Source of the DNA: Mesorhizobium sp. 1M-11
Lineage (GTDB): Bacteria > Pseudomonadota > Alphaproteobacteria > Rhizobiales > Rhizobiaceae
Direction of reading: 5' to 3'
Length of the DNA stretch: 64,000 nucleotides
Assembly (NCBI RefSeq): GCF_001303895.1
Contig: NZ_LJSD01000001.1
Span: 124,001-188,000 of the forward strand
Below are positions 1-9,418 of this stretch, piece after piece. The notes beneath the pieces were generated by a model that was given only the letters and a program-made list of their open reading frames with translations, was not told the origin of the DNA and made no database searches. Each line of letters begins with the position of its first letter. The first letter of the stretch is position 1. The translations under genes and the position numbers were made by a program.

Positions 1-29
1 CGCACCGTCAGATAATTGCTGACGTGCGT
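1..29 (-). terminator. Hairpin downstream of hom, possible terminator
   Basis: The first 29 bases contain an imperfect inverted repeat (CGCACCGTCA paired with TGACGTGCG around a 9-nt loop). It lies directly after the homoserine dehydrogenase stop codon in the direction of that gene. The window edge hides whether a T-rich tail follows, so a terminator is only suggested. Confidence 0.35.
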
Positions 30-32
30 TTG

Positions 33-1346
33 TTAGCCGGCCCGCTCGATGCGGATCACTTGCGCCTTGTCGGTCAGGTGACCGTCCTTGGTGATGGCCT
101 CCACCGCCTTGCGCACCGCCGCTTCCGTCGTTTCGTGCGTGACGAGAATGACGGTCTTCTTGTCGACGACCTCCGGCCCGACAGCGTGCTGAACGATCGA
201 TTCCAGCGAAATATCGTTGTCGGCCATACGCTTGGCCACGGAAGCGAATACGCCGACACGGTCGTGCACGGTGAGGCGAATGAAGTAGCCGCCGGCATGG
301 CTGCGCATCTGCGCTTTCTTGTAAGGTTTCAGTTCCCTGGCCGGACGACCGAACACCGGTCCGTGCTGGAAGCCGGGCTGGCTCTTGGCGATGTCGGCGA
401 TATCGCCGACCACCGCCGAGGCCGTGGCATTGCCGCCGGCGCCAGGGCCGGACAGCAACAATTCGCCCAGGATGTCGGTCTCGATAGCCACCGCGTTGGT
501 AACGCCGTGCACCTGTGCGATCACGGAGGCGGTCGGCACCATGGTCGGGTGCACGCGCTGTTCGATACCGCTTTCGGTGCGTTGGGCAACGCCGAGCAGC
601 TTGATGCGATAGCCGAGTTCGGCGGCGGCACGAATGTCGGCCTGGGTGATGTTGGAAATGCCTTCCAGATAGATGTCGTCGGCAGCGATCTTATGCCCGA
701 AAGCCAGGCTGGTGAGGATGGCGAGCTTGTGGGCGGTGTCGTTGCCTTCGATGTCGAAGGTCGGATCAGCCTCGGCATAGCCGAGACGCTGCGCATCCTT
801 CAGGCACGCTTCGAAGGATAGGCCCTCGGCCTCCATGCGGGTCAGGATATAATTGCAGGTGCCGTTCAGGATGCCAAAGACGCGGTTGACCGAATTGCCG
901 GCCATCGCCTCGCGCATCGTCTTGATGACCGGAATACCGCCGGCCACCGCCGCCTCATAGTTGAGCAGCACGCCTTTCTTCTCGGCGATCTCGGCCAGCG
1001 CCACGCCATGCTTGGCAAGCAGTGCCTTGTTGGCCGTCACCACATGTCGGCCGGCTTCGAGCGCAGCTTTCACGCTTTCGCGCGCGGGGCCTTCGTCGCC
1101 GCCTATCAGCTCGATGAAGACATCGATTTCGTTCGAACGGGCGAGATCGATCGGATTGTCGAACCACGAGACATTGGAAAGATCGACACCGCGATCCTTG
1201 CCACGGCTGCGCGCAGAGACGGCGGTCACGGTGATGGTGCGGCCACACTGGCGGGTTAGTTCGGCCGCCTTTTCCGTGAGCACACGCACCACCGAAGCCC
1301 CGACGGTGCCGAGGCCGGCAATTCCAACACGCAAGGATTCAGCCAT
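33..1346 (-). CDS. hom: Homoserine dehydrogenase
   Basis: This 437-aa protein would reduce aspartate semialdehyde to homoserine with NAD(P)H, the branch point to threonine and methionine. The N-terminus has a Rossmann glycine-rich loop (GIAGLGTVGASVV, about residues 8-20). The middle carries the catalytic-domain segment with AEADPTFDIEGNDTAHK. The last ~85 residues look like an ACT regulatory domain (GGYFIRLTVHDRVGVFASV), which in this family allows threonine feedback. Length is typical of ACT-containing homoserine dehydrogenases. It follows the aminotransferase gene on the same strand after about 47 bp, so the two are probably co-transcribed. Confidence 0.96.
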   Translation of the reverse strand: MAESLRVGIAGLGTVGASVVRVLTEKAAELTRQCGRTITVTAVSARSRGKDRGVDLSNVSWFDNPIDLARSNEIDVFIELIGGDEGPARESVKAALEAGRHVVTANKALLAKHGVALAEIAEKKGVLLNYEAAVAGGIPVIKTMREAMAGNSVNRVFGILNGTCNYILTRMEAEGLSFEACLKDAQRLGYAEADPTFDIEGNDTAHKLAILTSLAFGHKIAADDIYLEGISNITQADIRAAAELGYRIKLLGVAQRTESGIEQRVHPTMVPTASVIAQVHGVTNAVAIETDILGELLLSGPGAGGNATASAVVGDIADIAKSQPGFQHGPVFGRPARELKPYKKAQMRSHAGGYFIRLTVHDRVGVFASVAKRMADNDISLESIVQHAVGPEVVDKKTVILVTHETTEAAVRKAVEAITKDGHLTDKAQVIRIERAG

Positions 1347-1393
1347 GATGGACGGCCCCTCTTTCTCGGTCTTTCAGGATTGTCTGCGGCAGT

Positions 1394-2611
1394 TCAGCGA
1401 TGTGCTGCCAGTGGCACCACATTGTTGGGCTGCTTGGCGGTGGTCGCCAGGAATTTCTTGATGTTGCGGGCCGCCTGCCGGATGCGGTGCTCGTTCTCGA
1501 CCAGAGCCAGGCGCACGTAATCGTCGCCGTGCTCACCGAAGCCGATACCAGGCGCTACAGCCACATCGGCGTGCTCGATCAGCAGCTTGGAGAATTCGAG
1601 CGAACCGAGATGCTTGAACGGCTCGGGGATCGGTGCCCAGGCGAACATCGTGGCGGCGGGCGCCGGGATGTCCCAGCCCGCGCGGCCGAAGGCATCGACC
1701 ATCACGTCGCGGCGCTTGTGGTAGATATCGCGCACTTCCTCGATGTCGGAACCATCACCGTTGAGCGCCGCGGTGGCCGCGACCTGGATCGGCGTGAAGG
1801 CGCCGTAGTCGAGATAGGACTTGACGCGCGTCAGCGCCGCGATCAGCCGCTCGTTGCCGACGGCGAAACCCATGCGCCAGCCGGGCATGGAGAAGGTCTT
1901 CGACATCGAAGTGAACTCGACGGTGACGTCGATCGCGCCCGGCACCTGCAGCACCGAAGGGGGCGGGTTGCCGTCGAAATAGATCTCCGAATAGGCGAGA
2001 TCCGACAGGATGATGATGTCGTTCTTCTTCGCGAAGGCCACCACGTCCTTGTAGAAGTCGAGTGTGGCGACATAGGCCGTCGGGTTGGACGGATAGTTGA
2101 GGATCAGTGCCAGCGGCTTCGGGATGGAATGGCGCACACCGCGCTCCAGCGCCGGAATGAAGCCGTCATTCGGCTCGGCCTGCAGCGAGCGGATGACACC
2201 GCCCGACATGATGAAGCCGAAGGCGTGGATCGGATAGGTCGGATCCGGGCACAAGACCACATCGCCCGGCGCGGTGATGGCCTGCGCCATATTGGCGAAG
2301 CCTTCCTTGGAGCCCAGGGTCGCCACGACCTGGGTGTCGGGATTGAGCTTCACACCGAAACGGCGGGCGTAATAATTGGCTTGGGCGCGGCGCAGGCCAG
2401 GAATGCCGCGCGAAGACGAGTAGCGATGCGTGCGCGGATCGCGTACCACTTCACACAGCTTGTCGACGATGGCCTTCGGGGTCGGAAGATCGGGATTGCC
2501 CATGCCCAGGTCGATGATGTCGGCGCCGCGTGACCGGGCACTGGCCTTCAGGCGATTGACCTGTTCGAAGACGTAGGGTGGAAGACGGCGGACTTTGTGA
2601 AACTCTTCCAT
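1394..2611 (-). CDS. AlaC / LL-DAP-type class I aminotransferase
   Basis: This 405-aa fold-type I PLP aminotransferase keeps the family features in order: GMGNPDLPTP near residues 36-45, the NYPSNPT substrate-binding segment (172-178), SDLAYSEIYFDG (203-214) and the PLP Schiff-base lysine in TSMSKTFSMPGWRMGF (K238). The sequence resembles alanine/glutamate-pyruvate aminotransferases (AlaC) and proteins often labelled LL-diaminopimelate aminotransferase; sequence alone does not settle the substrate. It lies immediately upstream of hom, which fits a role in amino-acid synthesis from aspartate or pyruvate. Confidence 0.9.
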   Translation of the reverse strand: MEEFHKVRRLPPYVFEQVNRLKASARSRGADIIDLGMGNPDLPTPKAIVDKLCEVVRDPRTHRYSSSRGIPGLRRAQANYYARRFGVKLNPDTQVVATLGSKEGFANMAQAITAPGDVVLCPDPTYPIHAFGFIMSGGVIRSLQAEPNDGFIPALERGVRHSIPKPLALILNYPSNPTAYVATLDFYKDVVAFAKKNDIIILSDLAYSEIYFDGNPPPSVLQVPGAIDVTVEFTSMSKTFSMPGWRMGFAVGNERLIAALTRVKSYLDYGAFTPIQVAATAALNGDGSDIEEVRDIYHKRRDVMVDAFGRAGWDIPAPAATMFAWAPIPEPFKHLGSLEFSKLLIEHADVAVAPGIGFGEHGDDYVRLALVENEHRIRQAARNIKKFLATTAKQPNNVVPLAAHR

Positions 2612-2652
2612 GTTCGTTCCGATCGAGGGGCGCTTGGCGGCGCGCTATAACG

Positions 2653-3057
2653 TTATTTGCAATTCGGGTCGAGGGCGGGGTCGCACTTGGCCCCAATCTG
2701 CTTCAGGGCGTCCTTGGCGTGGCTGGCCTTGAGCTTGTCGAGCTCGGCGGCATCGGCCGCGGCAGCCGGATCACCCGGATGCGCCTGCACGTTGGACTTG
2801 GCGGCCGACAATTGCGCCAGCTTGGCGTTCTTCTCGTCTTCGGTGAACTGCGTTGCCGCATTCTGCGGCTTGATGTTCAGATTGGGGAATGTGCCGGTAT
2901 CCTTCGGCCCGGTCACCGAGCCACCTGACTGTACGGCCGTTGAAGGTCCACTGCTCGAACTGGCGCAGCCAGTCATGGCAAGACCGCCGGCAAGAACGAG
3001 CGCCAGCGACAACCGCCCTGTGACGGCAATCAGAAGCTGACCAACACGATCCGTCAT
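2653..3057 (-). CDS. Small putative lipoprotein
   Basis: The 134-aa product starts with a hydrophobic signal segment ending in a lipobox (LAMTGC; Cys31 from the chosen start), so it is predicted to be lipidated and anchored in an envelope membrane. The mature part is Ser/Gly-rich at first, then hydrophilic and Lys/Ala-rich, with an acidic and basic helical look and two more Cys near the C-terminus (GAKCDPALDPNCK). An upstream ATG at 3078 would add seven residues; the 3057 start was chosen because a GGGAA stretch precedes it. I recognise no family. It is divergent from phaC. Confidence 0.65.
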   Translation of the reverse strand: MTDRVGQLLIAVTGRLSLALVLAGGLAMTGCASSSSGPSTAVQSGGSVTGPKDTGTFPNLNIKPQNAATQFTEDEKNAKLAQLSAAKSNVQAHPGDPAAAADAAELDKLKASHAKDALKQIGAKCDPALDPNCK

Positions 3058-3181
3058 ACTATTTCCCGCAATGGCCATTAAAGCTCACTTTCCCATCATG
3101 GGAGAGCAAAAGCATATTGGCTCCTATTCGACCTTGCATGATACTATGTCAAGAAATGGCTAGGGAGGAACCGCGCGAACC

Positions 3182-5014
3182 ATGGCCGACAGACCTGATG
3201 CAGGCAAGACGGACGCCCATGAACATCCATCCGTCGAGCAGTATCTGGTAAAGGACCCAGAGCGTTTCGCGCTCAATCTGGCGCGCGTCATCGAACAGGC
3301 CGGCAAGGCCGCTTCCGCCTGGGCCGAACCGCGTGAACGCGGCGAGGTGCGCGACAGCGTTGCCGAGCCCATGGCCGACATGGTCAAGACCTTCTCCAAG
3401 CTCACCGAATATTGGCTGGCCGACCCCCAACGCGCCCTGGAGGCGCAGACCAGGCTGTTCGCGGGCTATATGAATGTCTGGGCCAGCGCCATCCATCGCA
3501 TCGGCGGCGTCGAGGACGAGGCCACAGGTGTCAAACCGGAACGCGGCGACAAACGCTTCCAGGACCCGGAATGGGGCAAGAATGCCTTCTTCGATTTTCT
3601 GAAACAGGCCTATCTGGTCACCTCACGATGGGCGGCCGACCTTGTCGAACATGCCGAGGGCCTGGACGAGCACACGCGACACAAGGCCGGCTTCTATGTG
3701 AAGCAGGTGTCGAACGCGATCTCGCCATCCAACTTCATCCTCACCAACCCTGAACTGTTCCGCGAAACCGTATCCTCGCACGGCGAGAACCTGGTGCGCG
3801 GCATGAAGATGTTCGCCGAGGATATCGCCGCCGGCAAGGGCGACCTGAAGCTGCGCCAAGCCGACTATTCGAAATTCGAGATCGGCCGCAACATAGCCGT
3901 TACCCCTGGCAAGGTGGTCGGCCGCTCCGACGTCGCGGAGATCATCCAGTACAGCCCGGCAACCGAGACCGTACTGAAGCGCCCTTTGCTGATCTGCCCA
4001 CCATGGATCAACAAGTTCTACATCCTCGATCTCAACCCGGAGAAGTCCTTCATTCGCTGGGCAGTGGAACAAGGCCATACCGTCTTCGTCATTTCCTGGA
4101 TCAATCCTGACGAACGCCACGGCACCAAAAACTGGGAAGCCTATATCCGCGAGGGGCTGCAATACGGCCTCGACGTCATCGAACAGGCAACCGGGGAACG
4201 CGGCGTCAACGCAATCGGCTATTGCGTCGGCGGCACGCTGCTGGCCGCAGCACTCGCTCTCCTGGCGCAGGAAGGCGATGACCGCGTCAAATCAGTCACC
4301 TTCTTCACCACCCAGGTCGACTTCACCTATGCCGGGGACCTCAAGGTCTTCGTCGACGAGGAACAGATCGCCGCACTCGAAATCGCGATGCGTGGTAAAG
4401 GCTTCCTCGACGGCACCAAGATGGCGACCGCCTTCAACATGCTTCGCTCGGGCGATCTGATCTGGCCCTATGTCGTCAACAATTACATGCGCGGTAAGGA
4501 GCCTCTTCCCTTCGACCTGCTCTACTGGAACGCCGACTCCACCCGCATGGCGGCTGCCAACCATTCGTTCTACCTGCGCAATTGTTACCTGGAGAACAAC
4601 CTTTCGCGTGGCCAGATGGAGCTTGCCGGGCGCACGGTTTCGCTCTCCGACATCACAATTCCTGTCTACAACCTGGCTTCCAAGGAAGATCACATCGCAC
4701 CGGCGCGCTCGGTCTTCCTCGGCTGCCAGTATTTCGGCGGCGAGGTCGACTATGTGATGGCGGGTTCCGGCCATATCGCCGGCGTCGTCAATCCACCTGC
4801 ACTTGGCAAATACCAGCACTGGACCGGCGGCAAACCGGTTGGACGATTCGAAGACTGGATCGCCGCCGCCACCGAGAACCCAGGCTCGTGGTGGCCACAC
4901 TGGCAACGCTGGATCGAGGCGAAGGACGACAAGCGCGTGCCGGCCCGGATTCCGGGCAAGACCATGGAAACGCTGGGCGACGCTCCCGGCGACTATGTAA
5001 AAGTCAGAGTGTAA
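3182..5014 (+). CDS. phaC: Class I poly(R)-hydroxyalkanoate synthase
   Basis: The 610-aa enzyme polymerises (R)-3-hydroxyacyl-CoA into polyhydroxyalkanoate on the surface of storage granules. An N-terminal PhaC domain is followed by the alpha/beta-hydrolase domain. The lipase-box-like GYCVGG motif gives the nucleophile Cys348, and the triad is completed by Asp503 (SKEDHIAP) and His531 (GSGHIAG). PPWINKFYILDLNP near residue 275 is typical of class I enzymes, as is the length. An AGGGAGG purine stretch lies about 13 nt before the ATG. No phaA, phaB, phaR or phasin gene is adjacent. Confidence 0.97.
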   Translation: MADRPDAGKTDAHEHPSVEQYLVKDPERFALNLARVIEQAGKAASAWAEPRERGEVRDSVAEPMADMVKTFSKLTEYWLADPQRALEAQTRLFAGYMNVWASAIHRIGGVEDEATGVKPERGDKRFQDPEWGKNAFFDFLKQAYLVTSRWAADLVEHAEGLDEHTRHKAGFYVKQVSNAISPSNFILTNPELFRETVSSHGENLVRGMKMFAEDIAAGKGDLKLRQADYSKFEIGRNIAVTPGKVVGRSDVAEIIQYSPATETVLKRPLLICPPWINKFYILDLNPEKSFIRWAVEQGHTVFVISWINPDERHGTKNWEAYIREGLQYGLDVIEQATGERGVNAIGYCVGGTLLAAALALLAQEGDDRVKSVTFFTTQVDFTYAGDLKVFVDEEQIAALEIAMRGKGFLDGTKMATAFNMLRSGDLIWPYVVNNYMRGKEPLPFDLLYWNADSTRMAAANHSFYLRNCYLENNLSRGQMELAGRTVSLSDITIPVYNLASKEDHIAPARSVFLGCQYFGGEVDYVMAGSGHIAGVVNPPALGKYQHWTGGKPVGRFEDWIAAATENPGSWWPHWQRWIEAKDDKRVPARIPGKTMETLGDAPGDYVKVRV

Positions 5015-5227
5015 CAATCTGTAATATGCGGTGAGTTGACCTCTTCGCCAAAGCGGGCGAAATGGTCACGTCAATCATCAATTTGACGCAAATCACGCAA
5101 GCTCGGACGATTTCATAAGAAAGCTTGCGAATTTGTCACAGGTCTCGTTTCCGATTGCGGAAACTCGATCATTCGGCGGCGTCCTGGCGCCTGAGATGAC
5201 GGTTCGGATCGGCTAGCGAGGGGGAAT

Positions 5228-6529
5228 TTGGATTTGAGGGCAAGCAGCTCGCGCTTCGCGAAAGGAGAACGCCGCGCCGTCGTGGCGGCGTTGTGTGCGT
5301 TGCTGCTGGCTTCCTGCACCTCGACGGGTGCGCCAGACCTCGGCGTCGCCAATCCGAACTATGCAGCCTCCGACGCCGGAACAAATCCAGCCGCGACAAC
5401 ACCGGGAACTCCGAACACCACGGATCCGGCCCAAGCCGCCGCGGCGACCCCGCAGACGCTGATGACCGCAGAGGGCGACACCGCCCTGCCCGAACAGATT
5501 GCCTATCTTCCGTCCGCCAAACCAGGTACCGCTACTTTTCCGCTGACCGCTCCGATCGATGCACAGGCTCTTGTCGGCAACACGCCGCAACAGCTGGTCG
5601 CGCCTGAACAAACCGCCCAGCAAACGGCCGCTGCGGCCCAACAGGTCGCGGCTGGCACTACCGCCGTCCTGCCGCAACAAGGCGTTGCAACCAGCCAGCG
5701 AGCTGCCGAGCCAGCCGCGGTGGCACCGCAGACAGCCAGCGCTGCAACCCCGGAAATGAACCATCCGGTTTATGTGACGGCTGGCGAAATGCCGGCGGCG
5801 CCTGCCAAGCCGGAAAAGAAGGGCTTCTTGGCCTCGTTGTTCGGCTCGTCACCAGCCAAGGCAGCGCCGGTCGCGGAGAAACCAAAACCGATCGTGCCCG
5901 CGGAACAAGCCGGAACCAAACAAGCGATCATCCCCGAAGACAAGCCCGCCAAGCCGATCATCACGCTGGCTTCCGCCGAGGTCGGCCAAAAGCAGGCGAC
6001 GCTGGCTTCCGCGGACAGTTCATCTGCATTCAACAGTCTGCCCGGCGTGCGCAAGACCGCGCTGTTCGAGATCACCCGCCGTTCCGGCACCTACGATGAC
6101 AGCGATGTCGACCTCAATGAGGACGACGAGGGTGGCTCCTATCAGGTGGCTTCAGCCGCCGGCCTGGCGCGCCTCGCGCCCAACGGCCTGCTGAAACAGA
6201 CCGAAAGCGTGGATGTTGCTTGCCTGAAACCGTCGCTGGTGCGTGTCCTGAAGCAGATCGAAGGGCATTACCGCAAGAAGATGATCGTAACCTCCGGCTA
6301 TCGCGACCAGGCCCGCAATGTGCGTGCGCGCGGCGCCAAGAACTCGCTCCATATGTATTGCGCCGCCGCCGACATCCAGATTCCGGGCGTCAGCAAGTGG
6401 GATTTGGCCACTTATGTCCGTTCACTGCCCGGGCGCGGTGGTGTCGGCACCTATTGCCACACCGAATCCGTGCATGTTGACGTCGGCCCCGAGCGCGACT
6501 GGAACTGGCGCTGCCGCCGCCGCGGTTAG
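5228..6529 (+). CDS. Lipoprotein with C-terminal M15-like (YcbK) peptidase domain
   Basis: The 433-aa product begins with a signal sequence and lipobox (LASC, Cys30), then about 230 residues of low-complexity Ala/Pro/Thr/Gln sequence, probably a flexible tether. The last ~130 residues match the YcbK/DUF882 branch of peptidase M15: SGYRDQARN, then His375 and Asp382 in LHMYCAAADI, then His416 in ESVHVDVG, forming a complete zinc-site pattern. These proteins act on, or bind, peptidoglycan. The start is a TTG preceded by GAGGGGG; no ATG precedes the signal segment in frame. It stands alone. Confidence 0.85.
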   Translation: MDLRASSSRFAKGERRAVVAALCALLLASCTSTGAPDLGVANPNYAASDAGTNPAATTPGTPNTTDPAQAAAATPQTLMTAEGDTALPEQIAYLPSAKPGTATFPLTAPIDAQALVGNTPQQLVAPEQTAQQTAAAAQQVAAGTTAVLPQQGVATSQRAAEPAAVAPQTASAATPEMNHPVYVTAGEMPAAPAKPEKKGFLASLFGSSPAKAAPVAEKPKPIVPAEQAGTKQAIIPEDKPAKPIITLASAEVGQKQATLASADSSSAFNSLPGVRKTALFEITRRSGTYDDSDVDLNEDDEGGSYQVASAAGLARLAPNGLLKQTESVDVACLKPSLVRVLKQIEGHYRKKMIVTSGYRDQARNVRARGAKNSLHMYCAAADIQIPGVSKWDLATYVRSLPGRGGVGTYCHTESVHVDVGPERDWNWRCRRRG

Positions 6530-6550
6530 GCCACCAAATACCCGCACCGT

Positions 6551-6961
6551 CTAGAAAAAACCTTTCAGGAACGCCGCCGCGCCGTCGGTAATGCCGACGA
6601 TCTTGTTTGTCGCCTGCCGGTAGAACTTGAAATTGAGCTCGGTTCCGGGCCTGCCATCCTGCCAATCGGTCAGATGCTTGAGTTCGCTGCGGCCAAGTGG
6701 CCGCCTGGCAAGCGCTGTGCGCCTGACCGATATGCTGACACGCGGCGTCTGCCGTTCAATGTCCGCTTGCTTCGCCACCGCTTCCGCGGATAGCACGATG
6801 CCACGCGCGACGAGGCCATGCCCGCCTTCGTTCTCGCTTGCGAACAGGAAGATCGTATCGCCCGCGGCGATGTTCTTGCCGCCATACATCGTCTTCTGCG
6901 CAGTGAACGCAAAATGCTCCGCTTGCGGATCGGCAATCTCAGCCTTGATCGCGAACGCCAT
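6551..6961 (-). CDS. Conserved hypothetical protein, possibly PUA/EVE-like fold
   Basis: The 136-aa product is small, soluble and has no signal or membrane segment. Segments such as GGKNIAAGDTIFLFASENEGG and HGLVARGIVLSAEAV resemble the beta-barrel of PUA/EVE-like RNA- or modified-base-binding proteins, but this is only a resemblance by eye. The ATG at 6961 was preferred to one 36 nt upstream because the extra residues look like untranslated sequence. The gene lies 46 bp downstream of a GNAT gene on the same strand, so the two may share a transcript. Confidence 0.6.
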   Translation of the reverse strand: MAFAIKAEIADPQAEHFAFTAQKTMYGGKNIAAGDTIFLFASENEGGHGLVARGIVLSAEAVAKQADIERQTPRVSISVRRTALARRPLGRSELKHLTDWQDGRPGTELNFKFYRQATNKIVGITDGAAAFLKGFF

Positions 6962-7007
6962 GTCTTTCTCCCCGGTCGGCGAGAATAACACGTCCATAGC
7001 GTGTCGT

Positions 7008-7733
7008 TCAGACCGTGCTGTCGGGAGAAACGTACTGCGATTTGCCGAAAAGCGTCAGGCCGCAGGCCTTGGCGAGCGCCGTGGAGGCAAGATTGTCGGT
7101 CTGGCAACGATACTGCGGCTCATAACCCTGGCCGAAGGCATAGCGGCTCAACGCACGTACCGCTTTGCGCGCATGTCCCCTGCCCCGGAACGGCACAAGT
7201 GTCAGCACACCGATGTCCGCAAGCTTCGATCCGCTCCAGGGATAGGCACTGGCGGCGCTGACCAGACACTCCTCTTCGAACGCCCCAAAAACCGCCCAGT
7301 GGTTAAGCTCCACATAGGCGTCATCGAGGTCCTGCTCGGTGGCGGCCGCCTGGAAAGCGGCAAAGACGGCTTCGTCCCGTTGCGACAATTGCCGAGCGGC
7401 ATCGATGCTTTCTTGCGCAAGCGCAGCCCGCTCCGATTCGCGAAAGTAGAAAAGATAGTCGGCCCCGTGCAGCCTGATTCCCGCTTCATCCAGCTTCCCG
7501 CGGAAAATCACCTCAGAGAGTTCCTGTTGACGGCTCAGGTTCGCCCTGGCGGCCATTTCAGGCGTCAGCGCAACCAGGACCTTGCCATGGACCGTTTCCA
7601 GCACGGTCACCCGTTCATCCTCCCCGAGGGCCGGATTGACAGTGAGCAGAAGGGTTTGGTCTTCATAAAGCACTTCGCCATCCGCAAATGGTTTCTTCCA
7701 AAAATCGACAATCTCTTGTGAAAACAATGACAT
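7008..7733 (-). CDS. GNAT family N-acetyltransferase
   Basis: The 241-aa protein has a ~150-residue N-terminal region of unknown role and a C-terminal GNAT core: LADIGVLTLVPFRGRGHARK supplies beta-4 and the acetyl-CoA pyrophosphate loop (RGRGHA), followed by the helix and DNLASTALAKACGLTLFGKSQY, the usual GNAT ending. The substrate cannot be read from sequence. It is upstream of the small hypothetical gene ending at 6551 and may be co-transcribed with it. Confidence 0.82.
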   Translation of the reverse strand: MSLFSQEIVDFWKKPFADGEVLYEDQTLLLTVNPALGEDERVTVLETVHGKVLVALTPEMAARANLSRQQELSEVIFRGKLDEAGIRLHGADYLFYFRESERAALAQESIDAARQLSQRDEAVFAAFQAAATEQDLDDAYVELNHWAVFGAFEEECLVSAASAYPWSGSKLADIGVLTLVPFRGRGHARKAVRALSRYAFGQGYEPQYRCQTDNLASTALAKACGLTLFGKSQYVSPDSTV

Positions 7734-8040
7734 GACTTATACTCAGCAAGCAGTTTCGGCGATCACCTTCGCTTATGCAGGCGACGATGGGTCCACGATC
7801 CCTTCAAAAGATCGCGAAAAGCTGTTGCGTCGGACAAGTCGGCAACAATGCGGCATCAACCATGCCAGCGTCCGGACCTTTGCTGCACCAGGTGCTGTGG
7901 CTATCCTTTCAGGCCAGGTACCGAACCCCAAGGAATCCAACGCTATCGGGTCTTCTTCGCAAGGGTTGGAAAAAAATGCAGAAAACCCGATTTTGACGGG
8001 TTGCCCGCCGCGCGCAACGCCACTATAAGCCGCCTTGGCT
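7734..8040. other. Intergenic region, GNAT gene to tRNA-Glu
   Basis: About 300 bases between divergent units. It should hold the tRNA-Glu promoter and the GNAT promoter. Open frames here lack ribosome-binding sites and protein-like composition. I see no repeat or clear regulatory motif. Confidence 0.5.
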
Positions 8041-8115
8041 GCGCCCATCGTCTAGCGGTCAGGACACCGCCCTTTCACGGCGGTAACAGGGGTTCGATTC
8101 CCCTTGGGCGTACCA
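8041..8115 (+). tRNA. tRNA-Glu(TTC)
   Basis: The 75-nt sequence folds as a cloverleaf. Acceptor GCGCCCA pairs with TGGGCGT, the anticodon stem CCGCC/GGCGG encloses the loop CTTTCAC with anticodon TTC at 8074-8076, the T arm contains GGTTCGATTCC, and an encoded CCA ends at 8115. The G1-T72 acceptor pair is a wobble. Confidence 0.97.
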
Positions 8116-8191
8116 GTTTTCCACACACCGGAGTTGTCGGACCCTGCTGTTCCACAATGCAGCGTGGAAGAGTCTCATGGCTTCAGTGCAG

Positions 8192-9295
8192 TTAGCCGAC
8201 GCTTCCGAGATTTCCCGTCAACACGATGAGATCCGCCTGACGGCTGGCACCTGTCTTGGCAAAGATCGAGCGCAGATGCGCACGCGCCGTTTCGTAAGAA
8301 ATTGACTTCCGCTCGGCAATCTGCCTCAACCGCATACCCTGACAAAGCAGTACGGAGATCTCGGCTTCCGTCCGCGTCAATCCGAAGGCCTGGCGCAGAA
8401 GCTGCGGCTCGGCCGCGTTGCGCCGCTCCGGATTCTCCAGCAGGCAAACGCCGACGGACGGCGAGAAAAAGTCAGGCAGGCTGCCACCCAGCCTCTGGAT
8501 GCGCATGGCCAGCGGGCGCCTGCCCTCGCGCGCGATGAGGAGCGGACCATCCGCGCCGGCGGGGCGAAGCCACGATTCGCTGAGAACGGAACGCACGCGC
8601 TCCCTGATGCGCGTCGTCTCTTCGGAGCGGCGAGAGCGCAGTTCCCCGTTGCTGACCTGGAGCTCGCTTCCAAGCAACCGGGCTGCTGCGTCGTTTGCAC
8701 GCGTCACCTTGCCGAAGCGATTGAAGAAGATCGCCGCCACATCCGCCAGCTCGAACGCTTCCATCATGCCGGCGACACGATGCTGCATGGCGTTGCGCAT
8801 CAGCGTCGACGCCATCGTGAGACGATCGCGCATCGCGCGCAGGACCGAGACCTCTTCCTCGCTGAAGAAATCATCGACCAGCTTGCGGTGCAACGTCATG
8901 ACCAGCATGTCCTCCGGCGTCGAAAAGGCGACCATGCACGAGCGTCCGATGCCGTGCTTGGCGTGGAAGCGGTAGTAGGGATGGTGTTCGAATTCGTCGC
9001 GCGACGTGTATTGCGGCTCGCAGGCGGTGCCCTGCTTCAAAAGGTGCGGCACGCCGCGCAAACGCCAGTCGTTCTCATGCCAGCCATCGTTGAAATAATC
9101 CTCAAGCGCGCCGCCAAGGCTCTCGGTGGCAATGATCAGTTGAGGCGAACGTTTGGCCACAGGGATGATATTGACGCCAAATGAGCCAGTCGCTTGCGCG
9201 ACGCTTTCGACGATGTCCTGCCACAGCGATGGACTGAACGCCGCTTCCACTACCTTGTCGAGGGCAAGGTCGAGCCCTTTGAGATCCATGTTCAC
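8192..9295 (-). CDS. LuxR-type HTH transcriptional regulator
   Basis: The 367-aa protein has a long N-terminal sensor-like region with no recognisable phospho-acceptor or autoinducer domain and a C-terminal LuxR/GerE helix-turn-helix over roughly the last 65 residues (FGLTRTEAEISVLLCQG, IAERKSISYETARAHLRSIF, KTGASRQADLI). The middle (AFELADVAAIFFNRFGKVTRAN) looks PAS-like. It resembles orphan LuxR regulators common in Rhizobiales; ligand and targets are unknown. An alternative start two codons downstream (9289) is possible. No obvious target operon is adjacent. Confidence 0.85.
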   Translation of the reverse strand: MNMDLKGLDLALDKVVEAAFSPSLWQDIVESVAQATGSFGVNIIPVAKRSPQLIIATESLGGALEDYFNDGWHENDWRLRGVPHLLKQGTACEPQYTSRDEFEHHPYYRFHAKHGIGRSCMVAFSTPEDMLVMTLHRKLVDDFFSEEEVSVLRAMRDRLTMASTLMRNAMQHRVAGMMEAFELADVAAIFFNRFGKVTRANDAAARLLGSELQVSNGELRSRRSEETTRIRERVRSVLSESWLRPAGADGPLLIAREGRRPLAMRIQRLGGSLPDFFSPSVGVCLLENPERRNAAEPQLLRQAFGLTRTEAEISVLLCQGMRLRQIAERKSISYETARAHLRSIFAKTGASRQADLIVLTGNLGSVG

Positions 9296-9418
9296 CGTCG
9301 AGCCCCCCAGCTCGCATAGTGCTCAGATCATTGCAGAGACGGTGATGGGAGTACAACGGAAAAGCACGGCGGCGACCCGACGGCTACCAAAGGATGAGAT
9401 GCGGCAGCGTCCTCAGGC